Shown: one piece after another, positions 25,833-33,987 of the stretch
How positions within the stretch are numbered: the first letter of the stretch is position 1
How the letters are laid out: every line of letters starts with the position of its first letter
NCBI GenBank assembly: GCA_964429855.1
Contig: CAYSDM010000008.1
Location: 1 to 64,000, forward strand
Direction: 5' to 3'
DNA: 64,000 nucleotides
Source of the DNA: CALLMM01 sp964429855
Lineage (GTDB): Bacteria; Armatimonadota; Chthonomonadetes; Chthonomonadales; CAJBBX01
Translations under genes and position numbers: made by a program
Notes under the pieces: model-generated
What the model was told of the DNA's origin: nothing
Database searches by the model: none
What the model saw: the letters and a program-made list of their open reading frames with translations, nothing else

Positions 25833-25995
25833 CCCATCCAGACTACCTTGACAACGTACTGGCAGCGCGAGGGAGTATGGGGCTGTCTGTACAGATACAG
25901 GTTTCGCTCTCTGTCTTCGGTTTGGTCGCGCTGGACTCCTTTTGCTATCAGAGAGGAGTTGAAGAGGGTTATGAAAGGAGAGCAGGGGAGCGACT

Positions 25996-26655
25996 TCAGG
26001 CGGCGAATGCCTCTTCGGGCAGCTGAACAGGAATTTCGATCTGGACGCAGATTCCGTCGCGGCGCACAGTGGTTCGGGGCGCAAGACCTGTCAGCAGGCG
26101 AATGGCAGGGGTGTTGAGCGCCAGCACCTCGCAGCGCAGCCGCTCAAAGCCGCGCTCCCGCGCCGCCTCGATCAGCCGCTGAAAGAGCAGCCTGCCAAGC
26201 CCCAGATGCTGTAAGCGATCCAGTACCGCAATCGCGGCTTCCGCGACCTGCGGCTCATCGGGGATTCGGACAAAACGCGCCACGGCCAGACCCTCGCGGG
26301 GATAGCGTCGGTTGACCGCCCCCATCGCAAAGTGGTTGATCCCGTCTACTTCGGTCAAGTAGCGCAACTCTTGCTCGGAGAGCGCGGATTTGGGGACATG
26401 GAAACGGTGATAGCGGCTCTCTGCCGAAAGCCTGCGCATTCCCTCCGCCAGCAGCCGTTTATCCTCCGGTCGGATCAGGCGCAGACGCACGCGGGTTCCG
26501 TCGCGCAGGGTCACATCCTCCCGGTAGCGAGGATGGAATCGGAATCGCGCAGGATTCCGAAAACGGCGCGCATGGAAGAGGCTTCCCATGCCGACCGCCA
26601 TCGCCACCCCGCTCAATATCCCCGCCAGCACCAGACTGCCTTTACGTTCCATCAT
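25996..26655 (-). CDS. GNAT family N-acetyltransferase with N-terminal membrane anchor
   Basis: 219 residues. An N-terminal hydrophobic helix (about 7-24) is followed by a GNAT domain resembling the acetyltransferase part of Pat-like proteins: T-L-R-D-G-T-R-V-R-L-R-L-I-R-P-E-D near 49-65 and the acetyl-CoA loop L-Q-H-L-G-L-G-R-L-L-F-Q-R-L near 150. The substrate is unknown; a protein or small amine is possible. The anchor is unusual for a GNAT enzyme. It lies 21 bp after the small UGA-containing gene and could be read from the same transcript. Confidence 0.8.
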   Translation of the reverse strand: MMERKGSLVLAGILSGVAMAVGMGSLFHARRFRNPARFRFHPRYREDVTLRDGTRVRLRLIRPEDKRLLAEGMRRLSAESRYHRFHVPKSALSEQELRYLTEVDGINHFAMGAVNRRYPREGLAVARFVRIPDEPQVAEAAIAVLDRLQHLGLGRLLFQRLIEAARERGFERLRCEVLALNTPAIRLLTGLAPRTTVRRDGICVQIEIPVQLPEEAFAA

Positions 26656-26676
26656 CCTCTCAACGCGGAACGCGCT

Positions 26677-26877
26677 CTACTCCAGTTCGCTCGCGACGCG
26701 AGCGAGCAGCCACCCGATCACCGCCCCGAAGGTCGTGGCGACATACGGGTTGCAGGTGATCCCTCAGGTGCTGCCCGCCATCTGTCCGAGCCGATTGTAG
26801 CCCAGCCCGATCAGCGCGCCGATCACCGTATACCAGAACAGTTTGGAAGTGAATATCGCCTGTAACATCGTCTCCAT
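26677..26877 (-). CDS. candidate selenoprotein: small DUF6132-like membrane protein with in-frame UGA
   Basis: A 67-codon frame from ATG 26877 (GAGGT 8 bases upstream) to TAG 26677 is interrupted only by TGA at 26766-26764, codon 38. Residues 1-37 end in M-A-G-S-T; after the UGA come G-I-T-C-N-P-Y-V-A-T-T-F-G-A-V-I-G. The two halves together match, without gaps, the DUF6132-type pattern G-x-x-x-G-x-x-Y...C-P-I-T-S-N-P-x-x-T-x-x-G-A-x-x-G as I recall it, with UGA at the conserved Cys. A UxxxC pair (U38, C42) would lie between two membrane helices. Other genes here use TGA as stop. If UGA is not decoded, this is a pseudogene or base error. Confidence 0.6.
26716..26761 (-). promoter_or_regulatory. 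SECIS-like nested hairpin after the in-frame UGA
   Basis: Starting two bases after the UGA, GATCACC pairs with GGTGATC (7 bp), inside it CCCG with CGGG (4 bp), and inside that GTCG with CGAC (4 bp) around the apical loop CCA. The tip is 25 nt from the UGA, within the 16-37 nt range used for bacterial SECIS searches. With only three inner pairs, the loop would begin with G. The sequence also codes for protein, so chance is not excluded. Confidence 0.45.
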
Positions 26878-26937
26878 ATCGTCCGACCTCGCACCGGACG
26901 CCCCTTTCTACATACGTGAACGCAGGAAAGGGAGTTT

Positions 26938-27963
26938 CTACTCCTTCAGACCGTAGAATCGTGCGGCATTGTCGTGGAACAGCCTGCGCTGATCCGCTTC
27001 GTTCCAGTCGGCGACCACCGTCTTGAGCGCCTCCACCCACTGCCGCAGCCGGGCGGTGAGCGTGCAGACGGGCCAGTCGCTGGCGAAGATCACCCGGTCG
27101 CGCCCGAACGCCTCGCAGGTGTGGCGGATGATCGGGGCCAGATCGTCTGGCGTCCAGGCGTCGGGCTTGGCGGAGGCGATGATCCCGGAGACCTTGCAGA
27201 CCGCGACGTTTTTGCGCTTCGCTATCGCCTCCATGTCCCGCTTCCACTGCGACAGGTCGTTCGCCTGTACACTGGCATTGCCGCAGTGATCCAGTACGAA
27301 GCGCGTCTCCGGGCAGAGATCGGCGAGCTTTGCGCCGTCCGAAAGCTCCTCGGCGCGCAGGCAGATATCGAAACAGAGTCCGGCTTTTCCCAACAGCCGG
27401 ATCCCCCGGATAAACTCTTCGGTCAGGCAGAACCCCTTCGGGCTGCCATGCAACACCTGTCGCACGCCCTTGATATAAGGGTTGCCCCGAAAATGGGCAA
27501 GATAGTCGGCGAATGCCTCGGAGGCGGGACGCCCGCCCACGACCGCCGCCGCCATCGGGTTGTCGTCGCGCCGACAGAGATCGCTCACATACTCAGCTTC
27601 GGCAAGATGCTGTGCGGGGTCTACATCCACCTCCATATAGACCGTCCGAACGATATTCAGCCCCGCCGCCTCCGTCAGATACTCCTCCATCCGATGGCTG
27701 CGCGCCAGCTTGCCCCCGCCTGCCAGCCAGGGCAGCCGGAACTTATCCAGATCCCACAGATGCTGATGCGTATCCACGATCGGAACCATGCCTGCCCGTC
27801 CTTTCTGTTTCGCGGCGCGCTTGCTGAACGGCTCCCGGCGCGCCTCCTGCCCCGACGATTCCCCGGCAAACGCAGCGGAGAACGCCGCCGCGCCGCCCAG
27901 CGCCAGCAGGTCTCTTCGCGTCCATCTGTGTTCGGTCTCGCGCATCCTCTCCGCCTCGCCCAT
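26938..27963 (-). CDS. amidohydrolase (TIM-barrel, PDC-hydrolase/fuconolactonase-like) with Tat signal
   Basis: 341 residues from ATG 27963, which overlaps the stop of the DUF488 gene (TGATG), so coupled translation is likely; ATG 27945 is possible too. A twin-arginine signal (T-R-R-D-L-L-A-L-G-G) precedes an amidohydrolase_2 domain: V-D-T-H-Q-H-L-W-D gives the H-x-H metal ligands, D-H-C-G-N the middle His and A-S-D-W-P-V the catalytic Asp. Relatives hydrolyse lactones of sugars or of aromatic breakdown. Expected to be exported folded by Tat. Confidence 0.88.
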   Translation of the reverse strand: MGEAERMRETEHRWTRRDLLALGGAAAFSAAFAGESSGQEARREPFSKRAAKQKGRAGMVPIVDTHQHLWDLDKFRLPWLAGGGKLARSHRMEEYLTEAAGLNIVRTVYMEVDVDPAQHLAEAEYVSDLCRRDDNPMAAAVVGGRPASEAFADYLAHFRGNPYIKGVRQVLHGSPKGFCLTEEFIRGIRLLGKAGLCFDICLRAEELSDGAKLADLCPETRFVLDHCGNASVQANDLSQWKRDMEAIAKRKNVAVCKVSGIIASAKPDAWTPDDLAPIIRHTCEAFGRDRVIFASDWPVCTLTARLRQWVEALKTVVADWNEADQRRLFHDNAARFYGLKE

Positions 27964-28385
27964 CAGGCGATATGCTCCGCCTCGCCTCCCCGCCGTTCGA
28001 GATACGCCGCGATGAATTTGCGGTGGCACTCTTCCACGCTCTTTTCCGAGCACATCAGGCAGAACGGCTTTTCGATTCCCGCCAGCAGTCGCTCGGTCAG
28101 AAGCTCCCCGGCGCTCTCAAAAAGTCGCGCATAACGCGACTCCCAGTCGTCCATCTCGAAAAAGGGATTGCCCAGTTCCAGCAGCGAGACGTAGCCGATT
28201 CCCGCTTTCGCCAGCAAGCCGCGTATCCCCTTCTCCGGGTCTTTTGCCAGCGTATAGATTCCCATGCTGGCGCGATCCGGTCGCAGCCGCACATCCACCA
28301 GCATGCGCACGCCGTGTTCGGTTAATAGCTGCAAAAACTCTTCTGGCGCTCTTCCGCCATAGCCAATCGTATAAAACTTGCTCAT
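27963..28385 (-). CDS. DUF488 family protein
   Basis: 140 residues with the DUF488 pattern: Y-T-I-G-Y-G-G at the N-terminus, V-D-V-R-L-R-P near 30 and C-L-M-C-S-E-K-S-V-E-E-C-H-R near 107-120. Function unknown; the conserved Cys/His cluster suggests metal binding or redox chemistry. No clear Shine-Dalgarno site precedes the start. Coupled to the amidohydrolase by a 1-bp stop/start overlap, with no known link between the two products. Confidence 0.85.
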   Translation of the reverse strand: MSKFYTIGYGGRAPEEFLQLLTEHGVRMLVDVRLRPDRASMGIYTLAKDPEKGIRGLLAKAGIGYVSLLELGNPFFEMDDWESRYARLFESAGELLTERLLAGIEKPFCLMCSEKSVEECHRKFIAAYLERRGGEAEHIA

Positions 28386-28510
28386 GTCAATTACGCAGGA
28401 GGTTCCCCAAAGGATGGAGTAATCAGAGATGACTGTTCAGTACTGTTGTATAGATTACTGAGCGTAAGCAGAGGAGTCAAGAGGAAAGATCAGACTCCAG
28501 GGGGTACGCC

Positions 28511-29203
28511 ATGCCCTACGAGCGATTGCCGCTCTTTCCGCTGAATATTGTGCTCTTCCCGCGTATGTCGCTGCCGCTGCACATCTTTGAAGAGCGATAC
28601 CAGGCGATGATTCGTCACTGTCTGGAGACCGATTCGCCGTTCGGGGTGATCCTGATTCAGGAGGGCGAAGAGGTCGGCACTCCCGCCATTCCGCAACGGA
28701 TCGGCACGCTGGCGCAGATTCAGGCGGTGCAGCATCTGACGGAGGGGCGGATGAATATCCTGACTATGGGCACGCAGCGATTCCGACTGCTGGACTACGA
28801 TGTCGCGCCGGAAGCCTACCTGATCGGCGAGGCGGAGCCGCTTCAGGATGAGCCGTTTGATCCGGCGGTCATGGAGTCGCTGGTCGCGGAACTGAAGACG
28901 CTGTTCGAGGAGTTTTTCCGGCTGCTGGTGGAGCGCGCCGGGGTAGAAGCCCCGGAGTATGAACTGCCGGAGACACCGGAAGACCTCTCATTCGTGATCG
29001 CCTCCATCATGCAGATTCCGCTGGAGCAGCGACAGAGGTTTCTGGAGATGACCGACACCGCCGCCCGCCTGCAGCAGGAGAGAGCGCATATCGAAATGAT
29101 GATCGAACGCCTGAAATCCATGCCGGCGCAGCCGACCCGCCGCGTCATTCAGGCACAGCCGGTGAAACCGGAAGAGTTGAAGAGCCTGTTTTCGCCCAAT
29201 TAA
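28511..29203 (+). CDS. LON N-terminal (substrate-binding) domain protein
   Basis: 230 residues. The LON_substr_bdg domain covers the chain: L-P-L-F-P-L-N-I-V-L-F-P near 5-16, L-P-L-H-I-F-E-E-R-Y, then a helical C-terminus. No AAA or protease domain. Stand-alone LON domains occur across bacteria; they may bind misfolded proteins or act as adaptors, but this is not established. A short purine-rich site (CCAGGGGG) precedes the start. Confidence 0.9.
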   Translation: MPYERLPLFPLNIVLFPRMSLPLHIFEERYQAMIRHCLETDSPFGVILIQEGEEVGTPAIPQRIGTLAQIQAVQHLTEGRMNILTMGTQRFRLLDYDVAPEAYLIGEAEPLQDEPFDPAVMESLVAELKTLFEEFFRLLVERAGVEAPEYELPETPEDLSFVIASIMQIPLEQRQRFLEMTDTAARLQQERAHIEMMIERLKSMPAQPTRRVIQAQPVKPEELKSLFSPN

Positions 29204-29239
29204 CCTGAGGAATGCCCTTCCCCCTTGCTCGGGAGCGCC

Positions 29240-30013
29240 ATGCCACGCAAACCGACACTCAGCCCGACACGCATCTCCACCTATCTGGAGTGCGCCGTGA
29301 AGTACCGCTATATCTATCTGGACAGGATAGGGCGGTACTACCTGCGCGCCCGCCCCTACTTCAGTTTCGGCTCCACGCTGCATCAGGTGCTTCATACCTT
29401 CCATCAGGAAGGAGCGGCGCAGAGCGTGGAGCAGATGGTCGAACGCTATGAACAGACCTGGGTCTCCGCCGGATATGAATCCAGAGAGCAGGAGCAGGAG
29501 TACCGCGACGCCGGGAAAGAGATGGTGCAGTCCTATCACGCCGCCGCCGTAGAACGCGCCACGCGCGCTATCGAGACTCTCTATCTCGAAAAGACGATGA
29601 AAACCGACATGGGCGATTTTCTGCTGTCGGGGCGGCTGGACAGGGTAGACCGACATCCCGACGGTTCGCTGGAGGTGATTGACTACAAGAGCGGTCGCTG
29701 GGAGCCGACCCCGGAAGAGGTCGCCTCCGACCTGGCGATGAATATCTATCAGCTAATCCTCCGGCGCAACCATCCACAGACGCGAGTCTTCGCCACCATC
29801 TACAGCCTTCGCTCCGGCGCGCAGGCAAGCGCGGAACTCTCCGGGGAAGACGCGGAGAGCTTTACCCGCGATCTGCTGGAACTGGGCGAGGAGATACTTC
29901 ACCGCGACTATCAGGAGATCGAGCCGGTCAGAATTGCCGCCTGCGATAGCTGCGACTTTCTCTCCCGGTGCGAACGATTCTGGCGTCAGCAGGAGGCTCT
30001 CGACCGCTTCTGA
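29240..30013 (+). CDS. PD-(D/E)XK nuclease (RecB/Cas4-like)
   Basis: 257 residues from ATG 29240 (GGGAG upstream; a TTG at 29225 would add five). Fits PDDEXK_1: S-x-x-x-Y-x-x-C near the N-terminus (S-T-Y-L-E-C), catalytic L-S-G-R-L-D-R-V-D and L-E-V-I-D-Y-K-S-G, then a C-terminal C-x-x-C-x5-C (D-S-C-D-F-L-S-R-C) that with the first Cys would form an iron-sulfur cluster, as in AddB/Cas4. Likely a single-strand exonuclease in repair. No CRISPR array or cas gene is near. Confidence 0.88.
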   Translation: MPRKPTLSPTRISTYLECAVKYRYIYLDRIGRYYLRARPYFSFGSTLHQVLHTFHQEGAAQSVEQMVERYEQTWVSAGYESREQEQEYRDAGKEMVQSYHAAAVERATRAIETLYLEKTMKTDMGDFLLSGRLDRVDRHPDGSLEVIDYKSGRWEPTPEEVASDLAMNIYQLILRRNHPQTRVFATIYSLRSGAQASAELSGEDAESFTRDLLELGEEILHRDYQEIEPVRIAACDSCDFLSRCERFWRQQEALDRF

Positions 30014-30138
30014 TCCGCTCCGCCCCGTTTTACAGGAAAAATCCCCGCCCTTTTGAACTTATCCCCGGTTGCTGCGTCTGTAATTGTGAAATCCATTCGT
30101 TTAAAATACCAACCATCGCCCCCAGGAGGTTAAAAACC

Positions 30139-30804
30139 ATGTATCGCCGTCGTATCTTTTCACTCATCAGCGCCATCGGGGTCATCACCCTGTTGAGCGT
30201 TGCCGCCCTGGCGCAGAATCCGAACCGCGAGCGCGGACAGAACCGCGCCGGACAGGGACGCGCCGGAGCGCAGCGAGTCTCCGTCGCCGCCATTCCCCCG
30301 GCAGCCCTCAACGACGCGCTGAAACTCACGCCGCAGCAGTTGGAGAGCATCACCAAGATTCATAACAAGCTGGTTGAAGAGACTCGCGCCCTGCGCCCGC
30401 AGGCAGGCGGTCAGCCGGATCGTGAAGCCATGCGCGAAACCATGCAGAAACTGCGCGACCTGAATCAGAAAGCCTCTCAGGAGATCCAGGGGCTTCTGAC
30501 CGAAGAACAGAAGGCGAAACTGCCGGAGGTTTTGCGGGAGATGGGGCAGCTTCGGAGCATGGGCGTTCCGCTGGAGGCGCTGGCGGAACTGAAGCTGACC
30601 GCAGAACAGAAGACCAAACTGCTCGCGCTGGGAGCCGAGTACCAGAAGAAGCTGCAGGCGCTCAGTCCGCAGGAGCGTCAGACCGCGCGCCGCGAGATGA
30701 TGCAGGAGGCGCGCGCAAAGATGGCAGAGATTCTTACCGCCGAACAGAAAGCGGTCGCGCAGAAGTATCAGCAGCGCAATCGCCGCCAGCGTCCCAACCC
30801 CTGA
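30139..30804 (+). CDS. periplasmic Spy/CpxP-like helical protein
   Basis: 221 residues; AGGAGGT precedes ATG 30139, which rules out the longer in-frame reading from 29968. Signal peptide 1-24, then a basic Gln/Arg/Gly-rich segment and a long helical part with L-T-P-Q-Q, L-T-E-E-Q, L-T-A-E-Q repeats, the LTxxQ pattern of Spy/CpxP proteins. Possible periplasmic chaperone or stress sensor. It stands alone and ends at a strong terminator. Confidence 0.8.
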   Translation: MYRRRIFSLISAIGVITLLSVAALAQNPNRERGQNRAGQGRAGAQRVSVAAIPPAALNDALKLTPQQLESITKIHNKLVEETRALRPQAGGQPDREAMRETMQKLRDLNQKASQEIQGLLTEEQKAKLPEVLREMGQLRSMGVPLEALAELKLTAEQKTKLLALGAEYQKKLQALSPQERQTARREMMQEARAKMAEILTAEQKAVAQKYQQRNRRQRPNP

Positions 30805-30827
30805 GAATCTTGCTCCGTCTGTAGAGT

Positions 30828-30860
30828 CGGGCTGGCGGATCGCCAGCCCGGCTTTTTTTT
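30828..30860 (+). terminator. rho-independent terminator
   Basis: Perfect 10-bp GC-rich stem (cgggctggcg / cgccagcccg), loop GAT, followed after GC by eight T. Confidence 0.95.
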
Positions 30861-30924
30861 CCGACCGAAATGCATACAGATAATAAGCAACAAAGTTCGA
30901 CCTGAAAATTCCGCCGCCGCCTTA

Positions 30925-30953
30925 TTGAAAACGGCGGTTATGTGTGATATACT
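30925..30953 (+). promoter_or_regulatory. sigma70-type promoter of the DUF1844 gene
   Basis: TTGAAA (30925-30930), 17-bp spacer, TATACT (30948-30953); the start codon is 57 bp after the -10. Confidence 0.7.
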
Positions 30954-31009
30954 CCTGCCACTACCAAACGTGCCGGGACTGCCCGCGTGAGAATTGAGGA
31001 GGTACTCCA

Positions 31010-31435
31010 ATGACGGAAGAGGAGACTGGCTTTACCGTCGTTGACAGACGCCGCGCAGCCCGACCCGAAAGCGAATCCGTCGCACCAACCCCTGAGACTT
31101 CTGCGACTGAAGAAGCGCCTGCTCCGCCGCCGCAGACGGATTCGCCCGCGCAATCCTTTCCGGACGATACGCTGCCGCGCCTGACCATCCGTGACCGGCT
31201 GTTGATGAGCATTGACATCCTTCAGCAGGGGGCATGGATCGCCATGGGTCTCATCCCGGATCCGGCGACCGGTCAGAAAGAGCCTCCCGATATGGCAGCC
31301 GCCCGTACCGCGATTGACTGCGTTACATTTATCGCAAAGCAGGTAGAGGGGACTCTTGACAACGAGACGCGCATGCAGCTGCGCGGTCTGCTGAACGATC
31401 TTCAGTTATACTACGTCAAGCTGAGTCAACGTTGA
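31010..31435 (+). CDS. DUF1844 domain protein
   Basis: 141 residues. The N-terminal third is disordered and rich in Pro, Glu and Ala. The DUF1844 domain follows (about 55-141): W-I-A-M-G-L-I-P-D-P-A-T-G, A-A-A-R-T-A-I-D, then an L-x-x-L-L-N-D-L-Q-L-Y-Y-V helix. Function unknown; the family is common in Planctomycetes, Armatimonadota and Acidobacteria. The next gene begins 24 bp later in the same direction. Confidence 0.85.
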   Translation: MTEEETGFTVVDRRRAARPESESVAPTPETSATEEAPAPPPQTDSPAQSFPDDTLPRLTIRDRLLMSIDILQQGAWIAMGLIPDPATGQKEPPDMAAARTAIDCVTFIAKQVEGTLDNETRMQLRGLLNDLQLYYVKLSQR

Positions 31436-31459
31436 TTTTCCTGGGGAGGAAGGTGTTAT

Positions 31460-32005
31460 ATGATCCGTATCGGACTGCCGGCGCCGGCGCTTTTGCGCCT
31501 GCGTCTGCGTGCCCAGCTTGCCGCCAATCGCGCGGCGCGTCAGTTCCAGGCGTGGCGTCTGAACGCTCAGACCACCGGCAGCAGCCTCTATGCTCTGCTG
31601 TTACGCCTGCAACCGACAAACAAGGCGCAGTCCGAGACGATCGCTCCGCCGGTCGCGCTGACTCCCCGGTTGCAGGCAGAGTTCTCCGAGCGATATGACG
31701 ACCTGATTGATCTGCTCTGCTGGGCTTCCAAAGACGGCATCCACGACGGGCGCGATGCGCGATACGCCGAACTGCGCGACTGGTTTCTGCGCCACTATGA
31801 GCCGCTTCGCCCGAAGTTGCTGCCGCTGCTGGAGGCTGTCCCGGAGGAGGACTGCGTTCCGGCATCCGCCAGTGAGCGAATCCCGCGCGACGCTTTTGAA
31901 TCGCTGTATCTGCCTTCCGACATCTGCCTGGTGATCAACTCCGACACCGTCATCTCCCGCATTATGCGAACCCGCGCGGCGATGGATCGCCTGCTGGAAC
32001 CGTAA
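31460..32005 (+). CDS. hypothetical protein
   Basis: 181 residues; GAAGG lies before ATG 31460. Basic, Ala/Leu/Arg-rich N-terminus, then a helical part with L-L-C-W-A-S-K-D-G-I-H-D-G and W-F-L-R-H-Y-E-P. No signal peptide or membrane helix, and I recognise no family. Probably co-transcribed with the DUF1844 gene and ended by the terminator at 32013-32045. Confidence 0.65.
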   Translation: MIRIGLPAPALLRLRLRAQLAANRAARQFQAWRLNAQTTGSSLYALLLRLQPTNKAQSETIAPPVALTPRLQAEFSERYDDLIDLLCWASKDGIHDGRDARYAELRDWFLRHYEPLRPKLLPLLEAVPEEDCVPASASERIPRDAFESLYLPSDICLVINSDTVISRIMRTRAAMDRLLEP

Positions 32006-32012
32006 CGATTCT

Positions 32013-32045
32013 GCCCCCGGCGCATCTGTCGCCGGGGGCTTTTGA
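32013..32045 (+). terminator. rho-independent terminator
   Basis: Perfect 10-bp stem (gcccccggcg / cgccgggggc) with a 7-base loop, then TTTT. Confidence 0.9.
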
Positions 32046-32054
32046 TCTCCTCCC

Positions 32055-32672
32055 ATGTCCTATCCTCTACAGCTTGTGATCGCCACCGGTAACCGCAAGA
32101 AGGGCGTCGAAATGGCGACCCTGCTGCGCGAAACCGGGCTGGAGATACTGACGCTCGCCGACTTCCCCGACGCGCCGCAGGACGTGGAAGAGACCGGGAC
32201 CACCTATATGGAGAATGCCGTGATCAAAGCCGTCGCCGCGGCGCAGGCGACCGGGCGCGTCTGCATCGCCGACGACGCCGGACTGGAGATAGACGCGCTC
32301 GGCGGGCAGCCCGGTCTCTACTCCAGACGGTTTCTGGGCGAAGAGACTCCCTTCCCCGAAAAGATGACGCATATCCTCCAGATGCTGAAGGACACTCCTG
32401 AGGAGCGGCGCGGATGCCGATTTAACTGCGCGGTCGCCATCGCCACGCCGGACGGAAAGGTCTATCGCTGTACCGGCATCTGCGAGGGACGAATCGGTTA
32501 TGAGATGCGCGGCTCCTACGGATTCGGCTACGATCCCATTTTCCGGCTTCCCGAACTCGGCAGACACATGGCAGAACTGCCTCCTGAAGAGAAGCATAAG
32601 ATCAGCCATCGGGGAAAGGCGCTCGCCTGCGCCCGTGAGACGCTTCGGCAGTTATTCGAAAGACCGGCTTAA
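32055..32672 (+). CDS. rdgB: RdgB/HAM1 dITP/XTP pyrophosphatase
   Basis: 205 residues. Family signatures intact: A-T-G-N-R-K-K at the N-terminus, A-D-D-A-G-L-E-I-D-A-L near 73-83, Y-G-F-G-Y-D-P-I-F near 156, and the C-terminal S-H-R-G-K-A. It hydrolyses non-canonical purine triphosphates to monophosphates and keeps them out of DNA. The stop overlaps the stop of the convergent PHP gene inside one TTAA. Confidence 0.95.
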   Translation: MSYPLQLVIATGNRKKGVEMATLLRETGLEILTLADFPDAPQDVEETGTTYMENAVIKAVAAAQATGRVCIADDAGLEIDALGGQPGLYSRRFLGEETPFPEKMTHILQMLKDTPEERRGCRFNCAVAIATPDGKVYRCTGICEGRIGYEMRGSYGFGYDPIFRLPELGRHMAELPPEEKHKISHRGKALACARETLRQLFERPA

Positions 32673-33955
32673 CCGCTGTCGCGCAGCGAACGAGAGATGA
32701 CCGCCTCTCCCAGACGCGCAAAGGCGAGAATGCGCTCCTCATCCGACCCAAAGGCGGGATTCGGACGCCCGCGATCATCCACAAATCCGATTTTCCCCTG
32801 CGAGGTGAGATACTGGTGCGCGGCAACCACGCAGGCTCCCTCCCAGAAGATCGCCTCCAACTCCTCCGGAACCGCCTGCCCGCGCGCGCAGGCGGGACGC
32901 AGCGGGATCAGGTCAAGGGTGTTGTGTTCCGTTCCGGCGGTAATCGTCAGTCCTGCGCCCCGCATCGCCCGCACATAGCGCGTCAGCGTCTCCGGGCTGT
33001 TTCGGATCGGAATAAACTCCGCGCAGTAGATGCCGCGCGCGCGAATATCGGCGATCAATCGCTCCACCGGGTCTTCAAACGGACAGATCGGCGCGGTTCC
33101 GTCCGCCAGCGTCGGATAGCAGGGAATGCCGCCCAGCGCCAGAATCAGCCGGTAGGCGTGTTCAAAACCGACAAACGTCTCCGTAACATACGCCGGTCTG
33201 CCCGCCTTCATCAGATGGGAGCGAATCTCGTTCTGTATGCCCGGGGCATCCTGTAGATCGCACTTTGGCGCGACGCCGAAGAGCCGCGTAAGGGCGGAGC
33301 CGCGCTCCTCCGGCGTGATCCGCTCAAAAATCGCCTCCTGAAACGCCTGCGCGACATGCCGCTCCTGCAGGTAGACGGTCTCCGGGGCGCAGCCGTGACG
33401 ACGCACAATCCCCGCTTTGATCGCCTCTTCGTCCAGTCCCGTCTCCAGTCCGGCGGCACGGAAAACCTCCTCCAGCCGGGTCACCATCGCGGTCATGCGC
33501 GTTGAGTCCTTATCCCGGATCGCCTGCAGAAGCTCCTGCGCCTCCGCCGTCATGGGATCGAAGCGCGAGATTCCCTTGCCGCAGATATACATCTTGCCGG
33601 GGTTGCCGGGATCGTTGATCTTGATCCCCGCCTGCACCAGGTCGTCCAGCAGGGCGATGATCTCCAGACCGAAGAGGGGAAAGATGCCGCGCCTTCGCGC
33701 CTCCGCGATAAAGTCCGCATAGACCCGGTAGTCGTAGTAGTTGCTGACCCCGATTACGCGCACCTCTTGCTCTGCCGCCAGTCCGACCGCCTGTTGCACC
33801 GTATCAAACGCCGAGAAGTTGGGCGGCAGATGGATGTGGGCGTTTACCAGCAGGCGGCGCGGAAGCCGATCCGTCTCTGTCAGAGAGGATAGGATTTCTG
33901 ATAGTTCGCTGTCCGGGAAAAGCGCCGTGTTCGCAGAGGATGTATTGGAATGCAT
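32669..33955 (-). CDS. PHP-superfamily metal-dependent hydrolase-like protein
   Basis: 428 residues from ATG 33955; the longer reading to 34168 overlaps birA. The PHP pattern is recognisable: N-A-H-I-H-L-P near residue 36 (H-x-H) and T-A-G-T-E-H-N-T-L-D near 355. A helical insertion of about 120 residues sits in the middle. The whole is close to the TIM-like PHP fold of phosphoesterases, but the remaining ligands cannot be assigned by eye. Substrate unknown. It follows birA in the same direction. Confidence 0.7.
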   Translation of the reverse strand: MHSNTSSANTALFPDSELSEILSSLTETDRLPRRLLVNAHIHLPPNFSAFDTVQQAVGLAAEQEVRVIGVSNYYDYRVYADFIAEARRRGIFPLFGLEIIALLDDLVQAGIKINDPGNPGKMYICGKGISRFDPMTAEAQELLQAIRDKDSTRMTAMVTRLEEVFRAAGLETGLDEEAIKAGIVRRHGCAPETVYLQERHVAQAFQEAIFERITPEERGSALTRLFGVAPKCDLQDAPGIQNEIRSHLMKAGRPAYVTETFVGFEHAYRLILALGGIPCYPTLADGTAPICPFEDPVERLIADIRARGIYCAEFIPIRNSPETLTRYVRAMRGAGLTITAGTEHNTLDLIPLRPACARGQAVPEELEAIFWEGACVVAAHQYLTSQGKIGFVDDRGRPNPAFGSDEERILAFARLGEAVISRSLRDSG

Positions 33956-33987
33956 GAAGCGTTGCCTTTCATGAAGTGATCTTTCGC

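Noticed and set aside
26677..26877. Reassignment of UGA to Trp or Gly in this genome
   Set aside because: Many genes in the window end at TGA next to or overlapping the next start (for example 27963-27965 and 57162-57164), so TGA is a stop here.
29240..30013. Cas4 and a CRISPR locus
   Set aside because: The nuclease is of a general PD-(D/E)XK type; I found no repeat-spacer array and no cas gene.
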